Assembly: GCA_002314915.1 (NCBI GenBank)
Contig: DCHU01000058.1
Span: forward strand, 1-28,365
Direction: 5' to 3'
Source: Caryophanales bacterium UBA1744
GTDB taxonomy: Bacteria; Bacillota_I; Bacilli_A; RFN20; CAG-826
DNA: 28,365 nucleotides
Each line of letters starts with the position of its first letter. Position 1 is the first letter of the stretch. Under the pieces are notes generated by a model. That model was given only the letters and a program-made list of their open reading frames with translations. It was not told the origin of the DNA and ran no database searches. Shown one piece after another: positions 14,991-23,203 of this stretch. A program made the position numbers and the translations under genes.

Positions 14991-15078
14991 TGCGTTTCGT
15001 AACGAACGCTACGCAGGCTCCGCTAACAAGAGGTTATGAACCTGAAGAGAACAAACAATCCTTAGGAGGAAGTGTGAG
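14991..15078 (+). promoter_or_regulatory. Structured rplS mRNA leader, candidate L19 autoregulatory element
   Basis: The leader contains GCGTTTCGTAACGAACGC (about 14992-15009), a stem with one bulged T and a TAA loop. A second hairpin, AGGTT-ATG-AACCT, spans about 15031-15043. The Shine-Dalgarno AGGAGG is at 15064-15069. Firmicute rplS genes commonly carry an L19-binding leader (an Rfam family exists). Position, length and hairpins agree, but I have not matched the consensus. Confidence 0.45.
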
Positions 15079-15426
15079 ATGAACAACAACATCATCAATG
15101 AAATCACTGCCAGTCAGATCCGTACTGACATCCCAGCATTCAGCGCAGGCGACACAGTCAAAGTTTCTGTTCGTATCGTTGAAAACAAGAAGGAGCGTAT
15201 CCAGGCTTATGAAGGCGTCGTAATCCAGCGTCGCGGCCATGGCGTCAGCGAGACATTTGTCGTCCGCAAGATGTCATCAGGCGTCGGTGTTGAGCGTACC
15301 TTCCCAGTCAATTCTCCAGCTATTGCAAAAGTCGAAGTCATCAAGCGTGGCGTCGTCCGCAGAGCTAGAATTCACTACATGCGCAAACTCTCTGGCAAAG
15401 CAGCTCGTATCAAAGAGAAGAAATAA
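15079..15426 (+). CDS. rplS: Large ribosomal subunit protein bL19
   Basis: A 115-residue L19, located at the interface of the 30S and 50S subunits. The conserved core is intact: [20 protein letters not shown], then [20 protein letters not shown] and [19 protein letters not shown]. The usual [20 protein letters not shown] end is also present. ATG 15079 follows the strong AGGAGGA site with normal spacing. It is a single-gene unit with its own promoter and terminator, unlike B. subtilis, where it ends the rpsP operon. Confidence 0.98.
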   Translation: MNNNIINEITASQIRTDIPAFSAGDTVKVSVRIVENKKERIQAYEGVVIQRRGHGVSETFVVRKMSSGVGVERTFPVNSPAIAKVEVIKRGVVRRARIHYMRKLSGKAARIKEKK

Positions 15427-15439
15427 GTCAGTGAAAGAT

Positions 15440-15464
15440 AAGGCTCCTCGTGAGCCTTTTTCTT
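15440..15464 (+). terminator. Rho-independent terminator after rplS
   Basis: AAGGCTC (15440-15446) and GAGCCTT (15452-15458) with a CTCGT loop are followed by TTTTTCTTTT. The end of the T tract overlaps the -35 region of the lepB promoter. Confidence 0.9.
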
Positions 15465-15492
15465 TTACCTTATAAAAGGAAAAGTTTATAAT
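15464..15492 (+). promoter_or_regulatory. lepB promoter, nearly leaderless
   Basis: TTTACC (15464-15469), 17 bases, consensus TATAAT (15487-15492). The predicted start near 15499 is only about four bases before the lepB ATG, leaving no room for a ribosome-binding site. Confidence 0.7.
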
Positions 15493-15502
15493 TCGACTAG
15501 AT

Positions 15503-16363
15503 ATGGACTACGAAGTAAAGACTCTTAAGTCACTACCTAAACTAAATGAGCAGAAAACTCCATCCAGCAAGAATGTGAAGGAATATATCCTTCGCACCAT
15601 TTTTGTTCTTTTGTTCACCGCGGTTTTATCCGTTAGCGGACAGATAATCTACGATGAGGTTAGATATGCTCCATTCATTGTTGATGGAGAATCCATGTAT
15701 CCAATCCTCAACTACGACACAAAGGTCGTGTATTCGGATGGAACTACATATCAGGATCCTGCATCTGCATGGACCCTTGCCGATTTCAGTGATAAATCAA
15801 GAACATATACGGTTGACTACTGCTATATGGACACCCAAAAGAAGACCCTTTCCAATCTCGAGAGATTCGACATCGTTGTCACTTATTATTCAACAGATTA
15901 CCATTTGGATAATTCGCTAAAAGACACTGCCTCCCTTAAGGTTAAGCGTATTGTTGGCTTGCCTGGAGAGACCGTTAAATTCGATGCTGATGGTTCTTTA
16001 TATATAAAAGGAAAAGAGGATTTGGATTACACATTGGTGGAACAGACCTTCTTAACATATGATGCGAACAAAGATTCTAGACCAGCGGTAACCGAGAAAT
16101 GGTATGAGGCCGCGATGAAAGAAACAACGAATGGAATCGTTATCGAAAAGACCCTTGAAGATGATGAATACTACGTTGTTGGAGACAACAGGCGTACAGG
16201 TTGTTCACTTGATTCAAGAACCACGGCTGTTGGACCTATTAAATCGTCGTATTTGGTCGGCAAAGCAGTAACGGTTGCCATGAAGGCGGAATACGTGCCA
16301 GGACAGTCACCTAAGAAGATATATAAGACGGTCAAGATGCCTTGGCAATTGGAGATATTATGA
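15503..16363 (+). CDS. lepB: Signal peptidase I
   Basis: A 286-residue type I signal peptidase that removes signal peptides from exported proteins. A cytoplasmic N-terminus of about 26 residues precedes one membrane anchor (about 27-48). The catalytic Ser64 lies in VDGESMYPIL, and the general base Lys148 in LKVKRIVGLPGETV. The box GDNRRTGCSLDSRTTAVGPI is present near residue 230. It is longer than the 180-200 residue Firmicute forms because of an extra segment between the Ser and Lys boxes, roughly residues 75-140. ATG 15503 sits just after the -10 element and has no Shine-Dalgarno. rbgA begins with a four-base overlap (ATGA). The linkage lepB-rbgA-rnhB is known in other Firmicutes. Confidence 0.94.
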   Translation: MDYEVKTLKSLPKLNEQKTPSSKNVKEYILRTIFVLLFTAVLSVSGQIIYDEVRYAPFIVDGESMYPILNYDTKVVYSDGTTYQDPASAWTLADFSDKSRTYTVDYCYMDTQKKTLSNLERFDIVVTYYSTDYHLDNSLKDTASLKVKRIVGLPGETVKFDADGSLYIKGKEDLDYTLVEQTFLTYDANKDSRPAVTEKWYEAAMKETTNGIVIEKTLEDDEYYVVGDNRRTGCSLDSRTTAVGPIKSSYLVGKAVTVAMKAEYVPGQSPKKIYKTVKMPWQLEIL

Positions 16364-17232
16364 GTATCGATGGAATGCAGCAGAAAAACGTTCACTACTT
16401 TCCAGGCCATATGAGAAAGGCCTTGAATGCTCTTTTACCTATGGTCAAAGCAGCCGATCTCGTCGTCGAGATTGTGGATGCACGTGCACCTTTATCAACA
16501 AGAAACCAGCTCTTTGCTCCAATGGTTGGCAATAAACCATTGCTTGTTGTTTTATCAAAAGCGGATAAAGCAGACCCAAACATCACAAAGGCATGGGTTG
16601 AGCATTTCGCCAAGAACGGAATAACCGCTATTTCAAGCGATTTGAAGAAAGAAAGAGTGTTGAACATCTTATCACGCGCCGCAGAGCCATTATGCCGTGC
16701 AAAGAGAGAAAAAGAGGCCAAACTCGGAATGAAGAAGCAACCACTTAGATTACTTATCGTTGGTATCCCTAATGTTGGTAAGAGCACGCTCATCAATAAC
16801 CTTGCAGGCAAGGCTGTTGCTAAGGCTGGAAATAAGCCAGGTGTCACCCGTGCTGAGCAGTGGATAAAGATTTCAAATGACTTCGTTTTGCTTGATACTC
16901 CAGGTATTCTTCCAATGCATTACGAAGATAAAAACCAAGCAATTTCCCTTGCTTTATTAGGCTCAATTCGTGAAGAAATCCTTCCAAATCACCAGTTATA
17001 TGAAAAATTGTATGGTTTTTTGAATGGACATTACCCTACAAGCATGGATAAGCGTTATGGCGTTCCAAACTTGAAAGACGTAACCCCAGAAGATGTTTTA
17101 GATACAGTCGCTAGAAAATGCGGACTCCTTTTGAATGGTGGAGAACCGGACCAGGAGAAAGCTACTTTGAGAATAATGAAAGACTTCCAGAACTCAGATC
17201 TCGGAAAGATTTCTTTAGAGAGGCCAGAGTAA
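16360..17232 (+). CDS. rbgA: Ribosome biogenesis GTPase RbgA (YlqF)
   Basis: A 290-residue circularly permuted GTPase required for late 50S assembly. The permuted order is visible: the G4 motif LSKADKAD (65-72) comes before the P-loop GIPNVGKST (from 135), and DTPGI (from 179) follows. The N-terminal FPGHMRKAL motif (14-22) is diagnostic for RbgA. The C-terminal RNA-binding helices follow (about 210-285). ATG 16360 is chosen because it overlaps the lepB stop by four bases and has GGAGA a few bases upstream; an earlier in-frame ATG at 16342 has no such site. rnhB overlaps its stop by one base. Confidence 0.96.
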   Translation: MSIDGMQQKNVHYFPGHMRKALNALLPMVKAADLVVEIVDARAPLSTRNQLFAPMVGNKPLLVVLSKADKADPNITKAWVEHFAKNGITAISSDLKKERVLNILSRAAEPLCRAKREKEAKLGMKKQPLRLLIVGIPNVGKSTLINNLAGKAVAKAGNKPGVTRAEQWIKISNDFVLLDTPGILPMHYEDKNQAISLALLGSIREEILPNHQLYEKLYGFLNGHYPTSMDKRYGVPNLKDVTPEDVLDTVARKCGLLLNGGEPDQEKATLRIMKDFQNSDLGKISLERPE

Positions 17233-17852
17233 TGTTAACCAAAGAAAGAGAATTCTATTCTGAAGACGTTCATTACATCGCAGGCGTTGATGAAGCGGGT
17301 CGTGGACCTTTGGCGGGACCAGTCGTCGCTGCAGCGGTTGTTTTGCCTCCTGAGTTCGAAAACGAAGACATCAATGACTCCAAGCAGATGTCAGAAAAGA
17401 AGAGAGAACAACTCTATGACATCGTCCTTGAGAACGCATTAGCCTATGCAATCGTGTTCGCGGATGCCGATGAGATTGATGCGGGTGATATCTATAAAGT
17501 CACGAGACGCTGCATGATCAAGTGCCTTGAGAAGATATATGGCAAATACGATATGGTCATCACCGATGCGATGCCTATCCCAAACTTCCCGGTTAGGGTA
17601 GTTCCAATGGTTAAGGGCGATGCTCAGTGCCTAAATGTAGCCGCCGCAAGCATACTCGCAAAGGTCACAAGAGACCGCTATATGAGGGAACTTGATAAGA
17701 AGTATCCTGAGTATGGATTCGCTAAACATAAGGGTTATGGAACCAAGGCTCACCTTGAAGCGTTGGAGAAGTTCGGACCTATAGATCATATCCACAGAAA
17801 GACATTTGGACCGGTAAAAGCATGTTTTATGGTCCAAGAAACACTTTTTTAG
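17232..17852 (+). CDS. rnhB: Ribonuclease HII
   Basis: A 206-residue RNase HII, which cuts RNA in RNA-DNA hybrids and removes single ribonucleotides from DNA. The motif GVDEAGRGPLAGPVVAAAV carries the active-site Asp20 and Glu21. DSK (49-51) and TDAMPIP (from 111, Asp112) follow, and ASILAKVTRDRYM (139-151) is complete, as is the GYGTKAHLEAL region. ATG 17232 shares a base with the rbgA stop; longer in-frame starts lie inside rbgA and lack the conserved N-terminus. The gene is followed within 20 bases by a terminator whose 3' arm is also the ribosome-binding site of dprA. Confidence 0.97.
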   Translation: MLTKEREFYSEDVHYIAGVDEAGRGPLAGPVVAAAVVLPPEFENEDINDSKQMSEKKREQLYDIVLENALAYAIVFADADEIDAGDIYKVTRRCMIKCLEKIYGKYDMVITDAMPIPNFPVRVVPMVKGDAQCLNVAAASILAKVTRDRYMRELDKKYPEYGFAKHKGYGTKAHLEALEKFGPIDHIHRKTFGPVKACFMVQETLF

Positions 17853-17868
17853 GGAAAAAATCACGAAA

Positions 17869-17899
17869 AGTCCTCTATAGATTAGTGGAGGGCTTTTTT
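17869..17899 (+). terminator. Terminator after rnhB that contains the dprA Shine-Dalgarno
   Basis: AGTCCTC (17869-17875) pairs with GAGGGCT (17888-17894, one G-T pair), followed by six T residues (17894-17899). The 3' arm includes GGAGGG (17887-17892), the only ribosome-binding sequence for the dprA ATG at 17902. Confidence 0.85.
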
Positions 17900-17901
17900 A
17901 A

Positions 17902-18693
17902 ATGACCAAAAAAGACGCATTAGTTTACCTATCCATGATCAGCGGGGGAGAATTCGATAAGATCATGGAACTCATCCACGATGATGTGAGAATCGACCCC
18001 TTTGAAGCCGAGAAGCTCGTCTCGACTTTAGACTGCCAAACGGTGACCATATTGGACCCGAATTATCCGGAGGCAATGAAACATATGTTCGCCCCGCCAG
18101 TGGTACTTTATTACTATGGCAACTTTGAGCTTATGAATCAGTACAAGAGGACGTATGCCTATGTAGGGTCTAGAGAACCGGATCAGTATGCAAAAGACAT
18201 GGCGAGAAAGATATCTAAGGAGTGCGCTGACCTCGGACTCATCCTCGTTAACGGAATGGCGAGAGGAATAGATGGCGAATCCTTGAGGGGTGCGCTAGAG
18301 GCAAAAGGCAAATGCATTGCCGTTTTAGGGTGTGGCATCGATAATCCTTATCCTATTAGTAATAAGGATATATATGCAAAACTCAAACTCGAGGGCTTAA
18401 TCGTAAGTGAGTATCCACCAGGAATCGAACCATCTCCGGAGAAATTCCCTGATAGAAATAGAATCGTTGTTGGATTGTCCAAAGGGGTGGTAATCGGTTC
18501 ATCAAAAGAAAAGAGCGGAACTATGATAACCGCCAAACTTGCAGCCGATAATTTCAGGGAAGTCGGAGCGGTTCCTTATCGCGCAACAGACGACAATATA
18601 TGCAACCAATTAATCAAAAGCGGCGTTTATCTAATCGAAAGCGGACAAGATGTACTTGATATGATTGGTGGATATGCAGTCGGTAAAAAATAA
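17902..18693 (+). CDS. dprA: DNA processing protein DprA (Smf)
   Basis: A 263-residue DprA, the loader of RecA onto incoming single-stranded DNA in transformation. The Rossmann-like core is clear: YVGSREPDQYA (87-97), NGMARGIDGESLRGAL (117-132), AVLGCGIDNPYP, FPDRNRIVVGLS (182-193), and the KSGTMITAKLA segment. A short N-terminal region (1-75) replaces the usual SAM domain. The C-terminal winged-helix (DML1-like) domain is missing, so the protein is at the short end for the family (about 280-370). ATG 17902 directly follows a terminator T tract, and its ribosome-binding site lies in the terminator stem. topA follows, as in B. subtilis. Confidence 0.93.
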   Translation: MTKKDALVYLSMISGGEFDKIMELIHDDVRIDPFEAEKLVSTLDCQTVTILDPNYPEAMKHMFAPPVVLYYYGNFELMNQYKRTYAYVGSREPDQYAKDMARKISKECADLGLILVNGMARGIDGESLRGALEAKGKCIAVLGCGIDNPYPISNKDIYAKLKLEGLIVSEYPPGIEPSPEKFPDRNRIVVGLSKGVVIGSSKEKSGTMITAKLAADNFREVGAVPYRATDDNICNQLIKSGVYLIESGQDVLDMIGGYAVGKK

Positions 18694-18805
18694 TCAAAAT
18701 TCGTATAAATAATTATATATATTTATATTAGATAGATGAGTAAAACACACCCTTTACAACTCAAAAAAACAACCTAAACTACATAACCGAAAAGTGAGTT
18801 TTTAG
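18694..18805 (+). promoter_or_regulatory. topA: dprA-topA intergenic region, possible topA promoter
   Basis: An AT-rich stretch holds an 8-bp inverted repeat, TATAAATA and TATTTATA (18704-18711 and 18720-18727). TATATT (18724-18729) could be a -10, with a poor TTCGTA 18 bases upstream. The rest of the leader (about 70 bases) is strikingly poor in G and unstructured. Only AAGTGAG, seven bases before the ATG, resembles a ribosome-binding site. Confidence 0.35.
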
Positions 18806-20947
18806 ATGAAGTTAATTATTGTTGAGTCTCCAAAGAAATGCGATACCATCGGTCGCTACTTAGGTAAAGATTATAAAGTTATGGCCTCTCAAGGTCACAT
18901 ACGTGACCTTTCCAAAAAAGGCAAAGGTGGATTCGGTATCGATATCGATAACGACTTCAAGCCAGATTTTCTTATTGATAAGAAAAAAGCATGGCTTGTC
19001 GATGAATTAAAGAAGACAGCGTCCAAGGCTGATGAAGTTATCCTTGCGACTGACCCTGACCGTGAAGGTGAGGCTATTTCATGGCACCTTGCTGAGGTTC
19101 TTGATTTAGACGTTGAAAGAACCAAGAGACTTCAGTTCCACGAAATCACAAAGCCTGCAATTGAAGAGGCTATCAGAAACCCAGGCCATATCGACATGAA
19201 CCTTGTTAACTCTCAGGAAACAAGAAGAATGTTAGACAGAATCCTTGGCTTTAAGTTATCTAACTTATTACAGAGAAAGATGACACTTAAGTCTGCGGGA
19301 CGTGTTCAGTCCGCAACACTTAAGCTCATCTGCGACAATGATGATGAAATTGCAAAGTTCGTTCCAGAGGAATATTGGACAATCGACCTCAACATCAACG
19401 TTAACGGAAAGATTGTTAAGGCATCCTTAGACAAGATCGATGGCAAGGACTTCAAGATTCATAACCAAGCAGAAGCAGATGCAATCCTTGCAAGAATCCC
19501 AAAGACGCTTCCAGTCGTTTCTTTAGAAACAACCAAGAGAAAAGTGCCTTCAAAGCTTCCTTTCACCACATCAACAATGCAGCAGGAAGCATTCGCAAAG
19601 TTCCACTTCTCAACAAAGAAGACCCAGGATCTCGCTCAGTCCTTATATGAAGGTCTTGATGTCAACGGCGAGCACGTTGGTCTTATCACCTATATGAGAA
19701 CAGACTCAGTCCGTATCAGTGACGAGTTCTTCTATAAGCACGCAAAACCATGGATTGAAAAGAACTATGGTTCCGAATATGTCGGATACATCAAAGCGGG
19801 CAAAAAGAAAGAAAGAATCCAGGATGCACACGAAGCTATCAGACCTACAGGCACAAGCCGTACACCTGAAATCGTTGCAAGATTCGTCTCCGCAGATGAA
19901 GCAAAACTTTATAGATTAATCTATGATCGCGCTATCGGTTCCCTCATGAGCGACAAACTCGAGGAAGTCACAACCGTAGTTTTCGAAGCAAACGGATTAT
20001 CATTCAAGGCTTCAGGAAACAGAACCTTATTCAAAGGTTATGAGGCAATCTACGGCGAGTTCGACGAGACTGAAACAAAAGTGCTCCCAGAAATCGACGC
20101 AAATGGCGTTTATGCGATCAAGAAACTAGATAGCCAGCAGAAATACACAAAGGCTCCAGCTAGATTCACCGAAGCTAAAGTCGTTAAGACAATGGAAGAA
20201 GTGGGAATCGGAAGACCTTCAACTTACGCTGCTACAATCCAGAGACTTAAGGAAGTTGGATACATCTCAATCAAGGGCGGTATCGTCACTCCAACAGAAG
20301 ATGGAAAGAGAGTCACATTCGTTTTAAATAAGTACTTCCCAGAATTGATCTCAACTGAATACACCGCTAACATGGAAGGCCAGTTAGACCAGATCTCCGA
20401 AGGAGAAACAACTAGAAAAGAGGCTATGACCGATTTCTATTACCCTTTCATCGCCAAGTTTGACAGCGTTCAGGCTTACATGTGGAAGGATCACGAGAAA
20501 GAAACCGGAGAAGTGTGCCCAGATTGCGGAAGCCCGCTCGTTATCAAGAAGGGCAGATTCGGCGAGTTCATCGCTTGCTCACGCTATCCAGAGTGCAACT
20601 TCAAACCAAAGAAACCAACAGTTGAAGCAGAACAGACAGGCGAGTTATGCCCACAGTGTGGCAAACCACTCGTCTACAGAAAGAACGCTAAAGGCGATAA
20701 GTTCGTCGCATGCAGCGGTTATCCAGCATGTAAATACATCAAGGACAACGAAAACAAAGAAAAGAAAGAAGTCATCGTCTATACAGAAGCTGACTATTTG
20801 AGAAAGTGCCCAGACTGCAAGACTGGTCACCTTGTCTATAAGATGGGAAAGAAAGCCAAATATATTGGCTGCACCAATTTCCCTAAGTGTCGTCACGTCG
20901 AGTGGATCAACAAACTCGAGAAGAAAGGACGCCGTGGAAGCAAATAA
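18806..20947 (+). CDS. topA: DNA topoisomerase I
   Basis: A 713-residue type IA topoisomerase that relaxes negative supercoils. The TOPRIM domain starts at once with KLIIVESPKKCDTIGRYL (Glu7) and includes the acidic DPDREGEA (from 83). The catalytic tyrosine is Tyr296 in LITYMRTDSVRIS. The GIGRPSTYAATI motif is present near residue 470. Three zinc ribbons close the protein (about 571-600, 618-648 and 672-702), each with CPxC and a later CxxxPxC-type pair; the third has an extra residue between its second cysteine and the following Gly-Lys segment. The length and order match Firmicute TopA. The trmFO gene starts inside its last codons. Confidence 0.97.
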   Translation: MKLIIVESPKKCDTIGRYLGKDYKVMASQGHIRDLSKKGKGGFGIDIDNDFKPDFLIDKKKAWLVDELKKTASKADEVILATDPDREGEAISWHLAEVLDLDVERTKRLQFHEITKPAIEEAIRNPGHIDMNLVNSQETRRMLDRILGFKLSNLLQRKMTLKSAGRVQSATLKLICDNDDEIAKFVPEEYWTIDLNINVNGKIVKASLDKIDGKDFKIHNQAEADAILARIPKTLPVVSLETTKRKVPSKLPFTTSTMQQEAFAKFHFSTKKTQDLAQSLYEGLDVNGEHVGLITYMRTDSVRISDEFFYKHAKPWIEKNYGSEYVGYIKAGKKKERIQDAHEAIRPTGTSRTPEIVARFVSADEAKLYRLIYDRAIGSLMSDKLEEVTTVVFEANGLSFKASGNRTLFKGYEAIYGEFDETETKVLPEIDANGVYAIKKLDSQQKYTKAPARFTEAKVVKTMEEVGIGRPSTYAATIQRLKEVGYISIKGGIVTPTEDGKRVTFVLNKYFPELISTEYTANMEGQLDQISEGETTRKEAMTDFYYPFIAKFDSVQAYMWKDHEKETGEVCPDCGSPLVIKKGRFGEFIACSRYPECNFKPKKPTVEAEQTGELCPQCGKPLVYRKNAKGDKFVACSGYPACKYIKDNENKEKKEVIVYTEADYLRKCPDCKTGHLVYKMGKKAKYIGCTNFPKCRHVEWINKLEKKGRRGSK

Positions 20948-22226
20948 ACGAGTGAACATCGTTGGGGCTGGCCTAGCCGGAAGCGAGGCCGCCTTTTTCC
21001 TTTTGAAGAAGGGATATGAGGTTCATCTCTATGAAAGACGTCCAGCATATAACGACCACGCACACGAGACTGCGCTCTTCGGAGAACTCGTCTGCTCCAA
21101 CTCGTTAAAGAGTTATAAATTAGATAATGCCTGCGGTCTTCTCAAAGAAGAAATGAGGATAATGGGCTCCATCATGATGGAAGCAGCAGAAGTCTCGTCA
21201 GTGCCTGCAGGTGCGGCTTTATCCGTAGATAGAGAGCTTTTTGCGGAAAATATCACAGCAAAAATCAAATCTTTCCCTAATTTAGTGCTCCACGAGGAAG
21301 AAGTAACCGAATTAAGCGATGACCCAACAATCATTGCAACCGGTCCTTTAACCGACGGAAAACTGATGGATGCTTTGCTAGAAGTAATGGGTGAAAAGAG
21401 CCTCTCATTCTTTGATGCATCCGCTCCAATCGTTAAGAAAGATTCAATCGATTTTACTAAAGCGTACTACAAATCAAGATTCGACCAGGATGATGCGGCC
21501 TATATCAACTGCCCATTCAATCGCATGGAGTACGAGAGATTCGTTAGAGAACTCGTCGGCGCAGAACGCGCTATGTTGCATGAGTTTGACACTCACTATT
21601 TTGAATCGTGCTTACCAGTTGAGGTTATCGCCTCTAGAGGCATTGAGACCTTAAGACATGGACCATTAAAGCCTTTTGGACTTGGAACAGAAGAACACCC
21701 AAAACCATACGCAGTTGTTCAGTTGAGACAGGATACCAAACTTGGTGACTGCTTTAACTTAGTCGGATTCCAGACCAACCTTACATATCCAGAACAGAAA
21801 AGAGTGTTCCAGATGATACCTGGACTTGAGAACGCGACATTTGTCCGTTATGGACTTATGCACAGAAACTCATACATCAAATCACCTGTCGTTTTGAACG
21901 AGGATTTATCACTTAAAGCTAAACCAAATATCTTCATCGCCGGTCAATTAAGCGGTGTTGAGGGTTATGTTGAAAGTGCGGCTATGGGAATCCTTGCTGC
22001 AATCAATATCTCCCGCAAACTCGAAGGAAAAGAGTTCATTGAGGTGCCAAAGACCACAATCTTAGGCGCTTTGACCGATTATATCCTTCACGCAACGGGT
22101 GGATACTTCCAGCCAATGAACGCAAACTGGGCTTTAATCCCTGGTGCGAGAAAAGAAAATAGAGAGCCATCTATAAAAAACAGTTTAGATTCGATAAACT
22201 CTTATTGGATAAGAGTAAATGATTAG
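20934..22226 (+). CDS. trmFO: tRNA uridine(54) C5-methyltransferase TrmFO (folate/FAD dependent)
   Basis: A protein of about 430 residues that makes ribothymidine at position 54 of tRNA using methylene-tetrahydrofolate and FADH2. The dinucleotide-binding motif NIVGAGLAGSEAA is at residues 8-20, and ELVCSNSLKSYKLDNACGLL contains the conserved Cys. The C-terminal FAD segment IFIAGQLSGVEGYVESAAMG is intact. The start is uncertain. GTG 20934 overlaps topA by 14 bases and has AAAGGA four bases upstream; GTG 20952 lies just after the topA stop with a weaker GGAAG. Both keep the FAD motif, and 20934 is preferred. The order topA-trmFO-xerC is the same as in B. subtilis. Confidence 0.94.
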   Translation: MEANKRVNIVGAGLAGSEAAFFLLKKGYEVHLYERRPAYNDHAHETALFGELVCSNSLKSYKLDNACGLLKEEMRIMGSIMMEAAEVSSVPAGAALSVDRELFAENITAKIKSFPNLVLHEEEVTELSDDPTIIATGPLTDGKLMDALLEVMGEKSLSFFDASAPIVKKDSIDFTKAYYKSRFDQDDAAYINCPFNRMEYERFVRELVGAERAMLHEFDTHYFESCLPVEVIASRGIETLRHGPLKPFGLGTEEHPKPYAVVQLRQDTKLGDCFNLVGFQTNLTYPEQKRVFQMIPGLENATFVRYGLMHRNSYIKSPVVLNEDLSLKAKPNIFIAGQLSGVEGYVESAAMGILAAINISRKLEGKEFIEVPKTTILGALTDYILHATGGYFQPMNANWALIPGARKENREPSIKNSLDSINSYWIRVND

Positions 22227-23136
22227 AGAAGAAAAAGAATACCTTGAGCATTTAGAGAAGGTTAAAAGATACTCCAAGCACACAGTCGATTCCTATAAGA
22301 GGGACATCGAGAAGTTTTTGTCATACATCAATACCGAGGACATCCTTTACGATAACGTTGATAAGGACACTATCCGCAATTTCCTAACGACCGAGATCAT
22401 CAACGGGAGATCGACGAGAAGCAATCAGAGAAGAATGACCGCTCTCAGAGGTTTCTATGCTTTTATGCTCGACAATGGTTACGTCAAAAAGAACCCGTTT
22501 ATCTACATCCACACCCGTTCAAAAGAGAAGAGGCTTCCTCGAGTTTTGACCGATGAACAAGTGGCCGCATTGCTAGAGGAAAACAAGAAAAGAACGGACT
22601 TCTTAATGCCTCGTGATCAAGCGATTTTGGAGTTGCTCTATGCCTCAGGAATCCGTGCTTCTGAGCTCGTTGGATTGAGGGCGAGAAACATCGATTTCAG
22701 GAACAGAATGCTCAACATAATCGGTAAAGGAAACAAGCAAAGATACTCTCCATTCACCAAAGAGTGTGGCGAAACGATGCAGGTGTATCTCAAGAAAATA
22801 AGGCCGATTTTGTACACTAAGCACAAAAGCATTAGAGATGCTGACGCATTCTTTTTGAACGCTAGAGGAGAGAATTTAACGGTCCGAGGACTGGAGTATA
22901 TCCTCAAGCAAATAGAAGAAAAAACAGGCTACTATTTTGGCCTTCATCCGCATATCATGAGACACTCGTATGCAACCAATTTACTTGAAAAAGGTGGCGA
23001 TTTGCGAGTTATTCAGGAATTATTGGGCCATGAATCGATAAATACGACTCAGGTTTACACGCATGTTTCAACTAAGCAAATGAAGAAGCAATACGAGGAC
23101 TATTTCCCAAGGACGAAAAAGAACAAAAACCAGTAG
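22219..23136 (+). CDS. xerC: Tyrosine recombinase XerC/CodV
   Basis: A 305-residue tyrosine recombinase for chromosome dimer resolution at dif. The N-terminal SAM-like DNA-binding domain (about 1-90) reads EYLEHLEKVKRYSKHTVDSY. The catalytic residues are all present: Arg146 in SGIRASELVGL, Lys170 in GKGNKQR, His245 and Arg248 in HIMRHSYATNLL, His271 in LLGHESINTTQ and the nucleophile Tyr280. ATG 22219 overlaps trmFO by eight bases. It is assigned to xerC rather than to a mobile integrase because it holds the codV position between trmFO and rpsB. The next B. subtilis genes (hslV, hslU, codY) are missing. Confidence 0.93.
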   Translation: MIREEKEYLEHLEKVKRYSKHTVDSYKRDIEKFLSYINTEDILYDNVDKDTIRNFLTTEIINGRSTRSNQRRMTALRGFYAFMLDNGYVKKNPFIYIHTRSKEKRLPRVLTDEQVAALLEENKKRTDFLMPRDQAILELLYASGIRASELVGLRARNIDFRNRMLNIIGKGNKQRYSPFTKECGETMQVYLKKIRPILYTKHKSIRDADAFFLNARGENLTVRGLEYILKQIEEKTGYYFGLHPHIMRHSYATNLLEKGGDLRVIQELLGHESINTTQVYTHVSTKQMKKQYEDYFPRTKKNKNQ

Positions 23137-23165
23137 GGGTTATCTAATTGATAATCCCTTTTTAA
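23135..23165 (+). terminator. Rho-independent terminator after xerC
   Basis: AGGGGTTATC (23135-23144) and GATAATCCCT (23150-23159), with one G-T pair and a TAATT loop, are followed by TTTTT. The 5' arm begins at the last base of the xerC stop codon region. Confidence 0.88.
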
Positions 23166-23175
23166 ATATTTTGCT

Positions 23176-23203
23176 TTGTAGATTCGGATACTGCTGATAT
23201 AAT
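23176..23203 (+). promoter_or_regulatory. rpsB-tsf promoter
   Basis: TTGTAG (23176-23181), 16 bases, then an extended -10 TGA plus TATAAT (23195-23203). Transcription should start near 23210, leaving a leader of about 135 bases. Confidence 0.75.

Noticed and set aside
18704..18727. AT-only inverted repeat before topA as a regulatory site
   Set aside because: Eight-base AT-only symmetry is easily reached by chance in this composition. It is reported only as part of the intergenic entry.
22219..23136. xerC as the integrase of a mobile element
   Set aside because: It holds the codV position after topA-trmFO, overlaps trmFO, and there are no attachment repeats or phage genes nearby.
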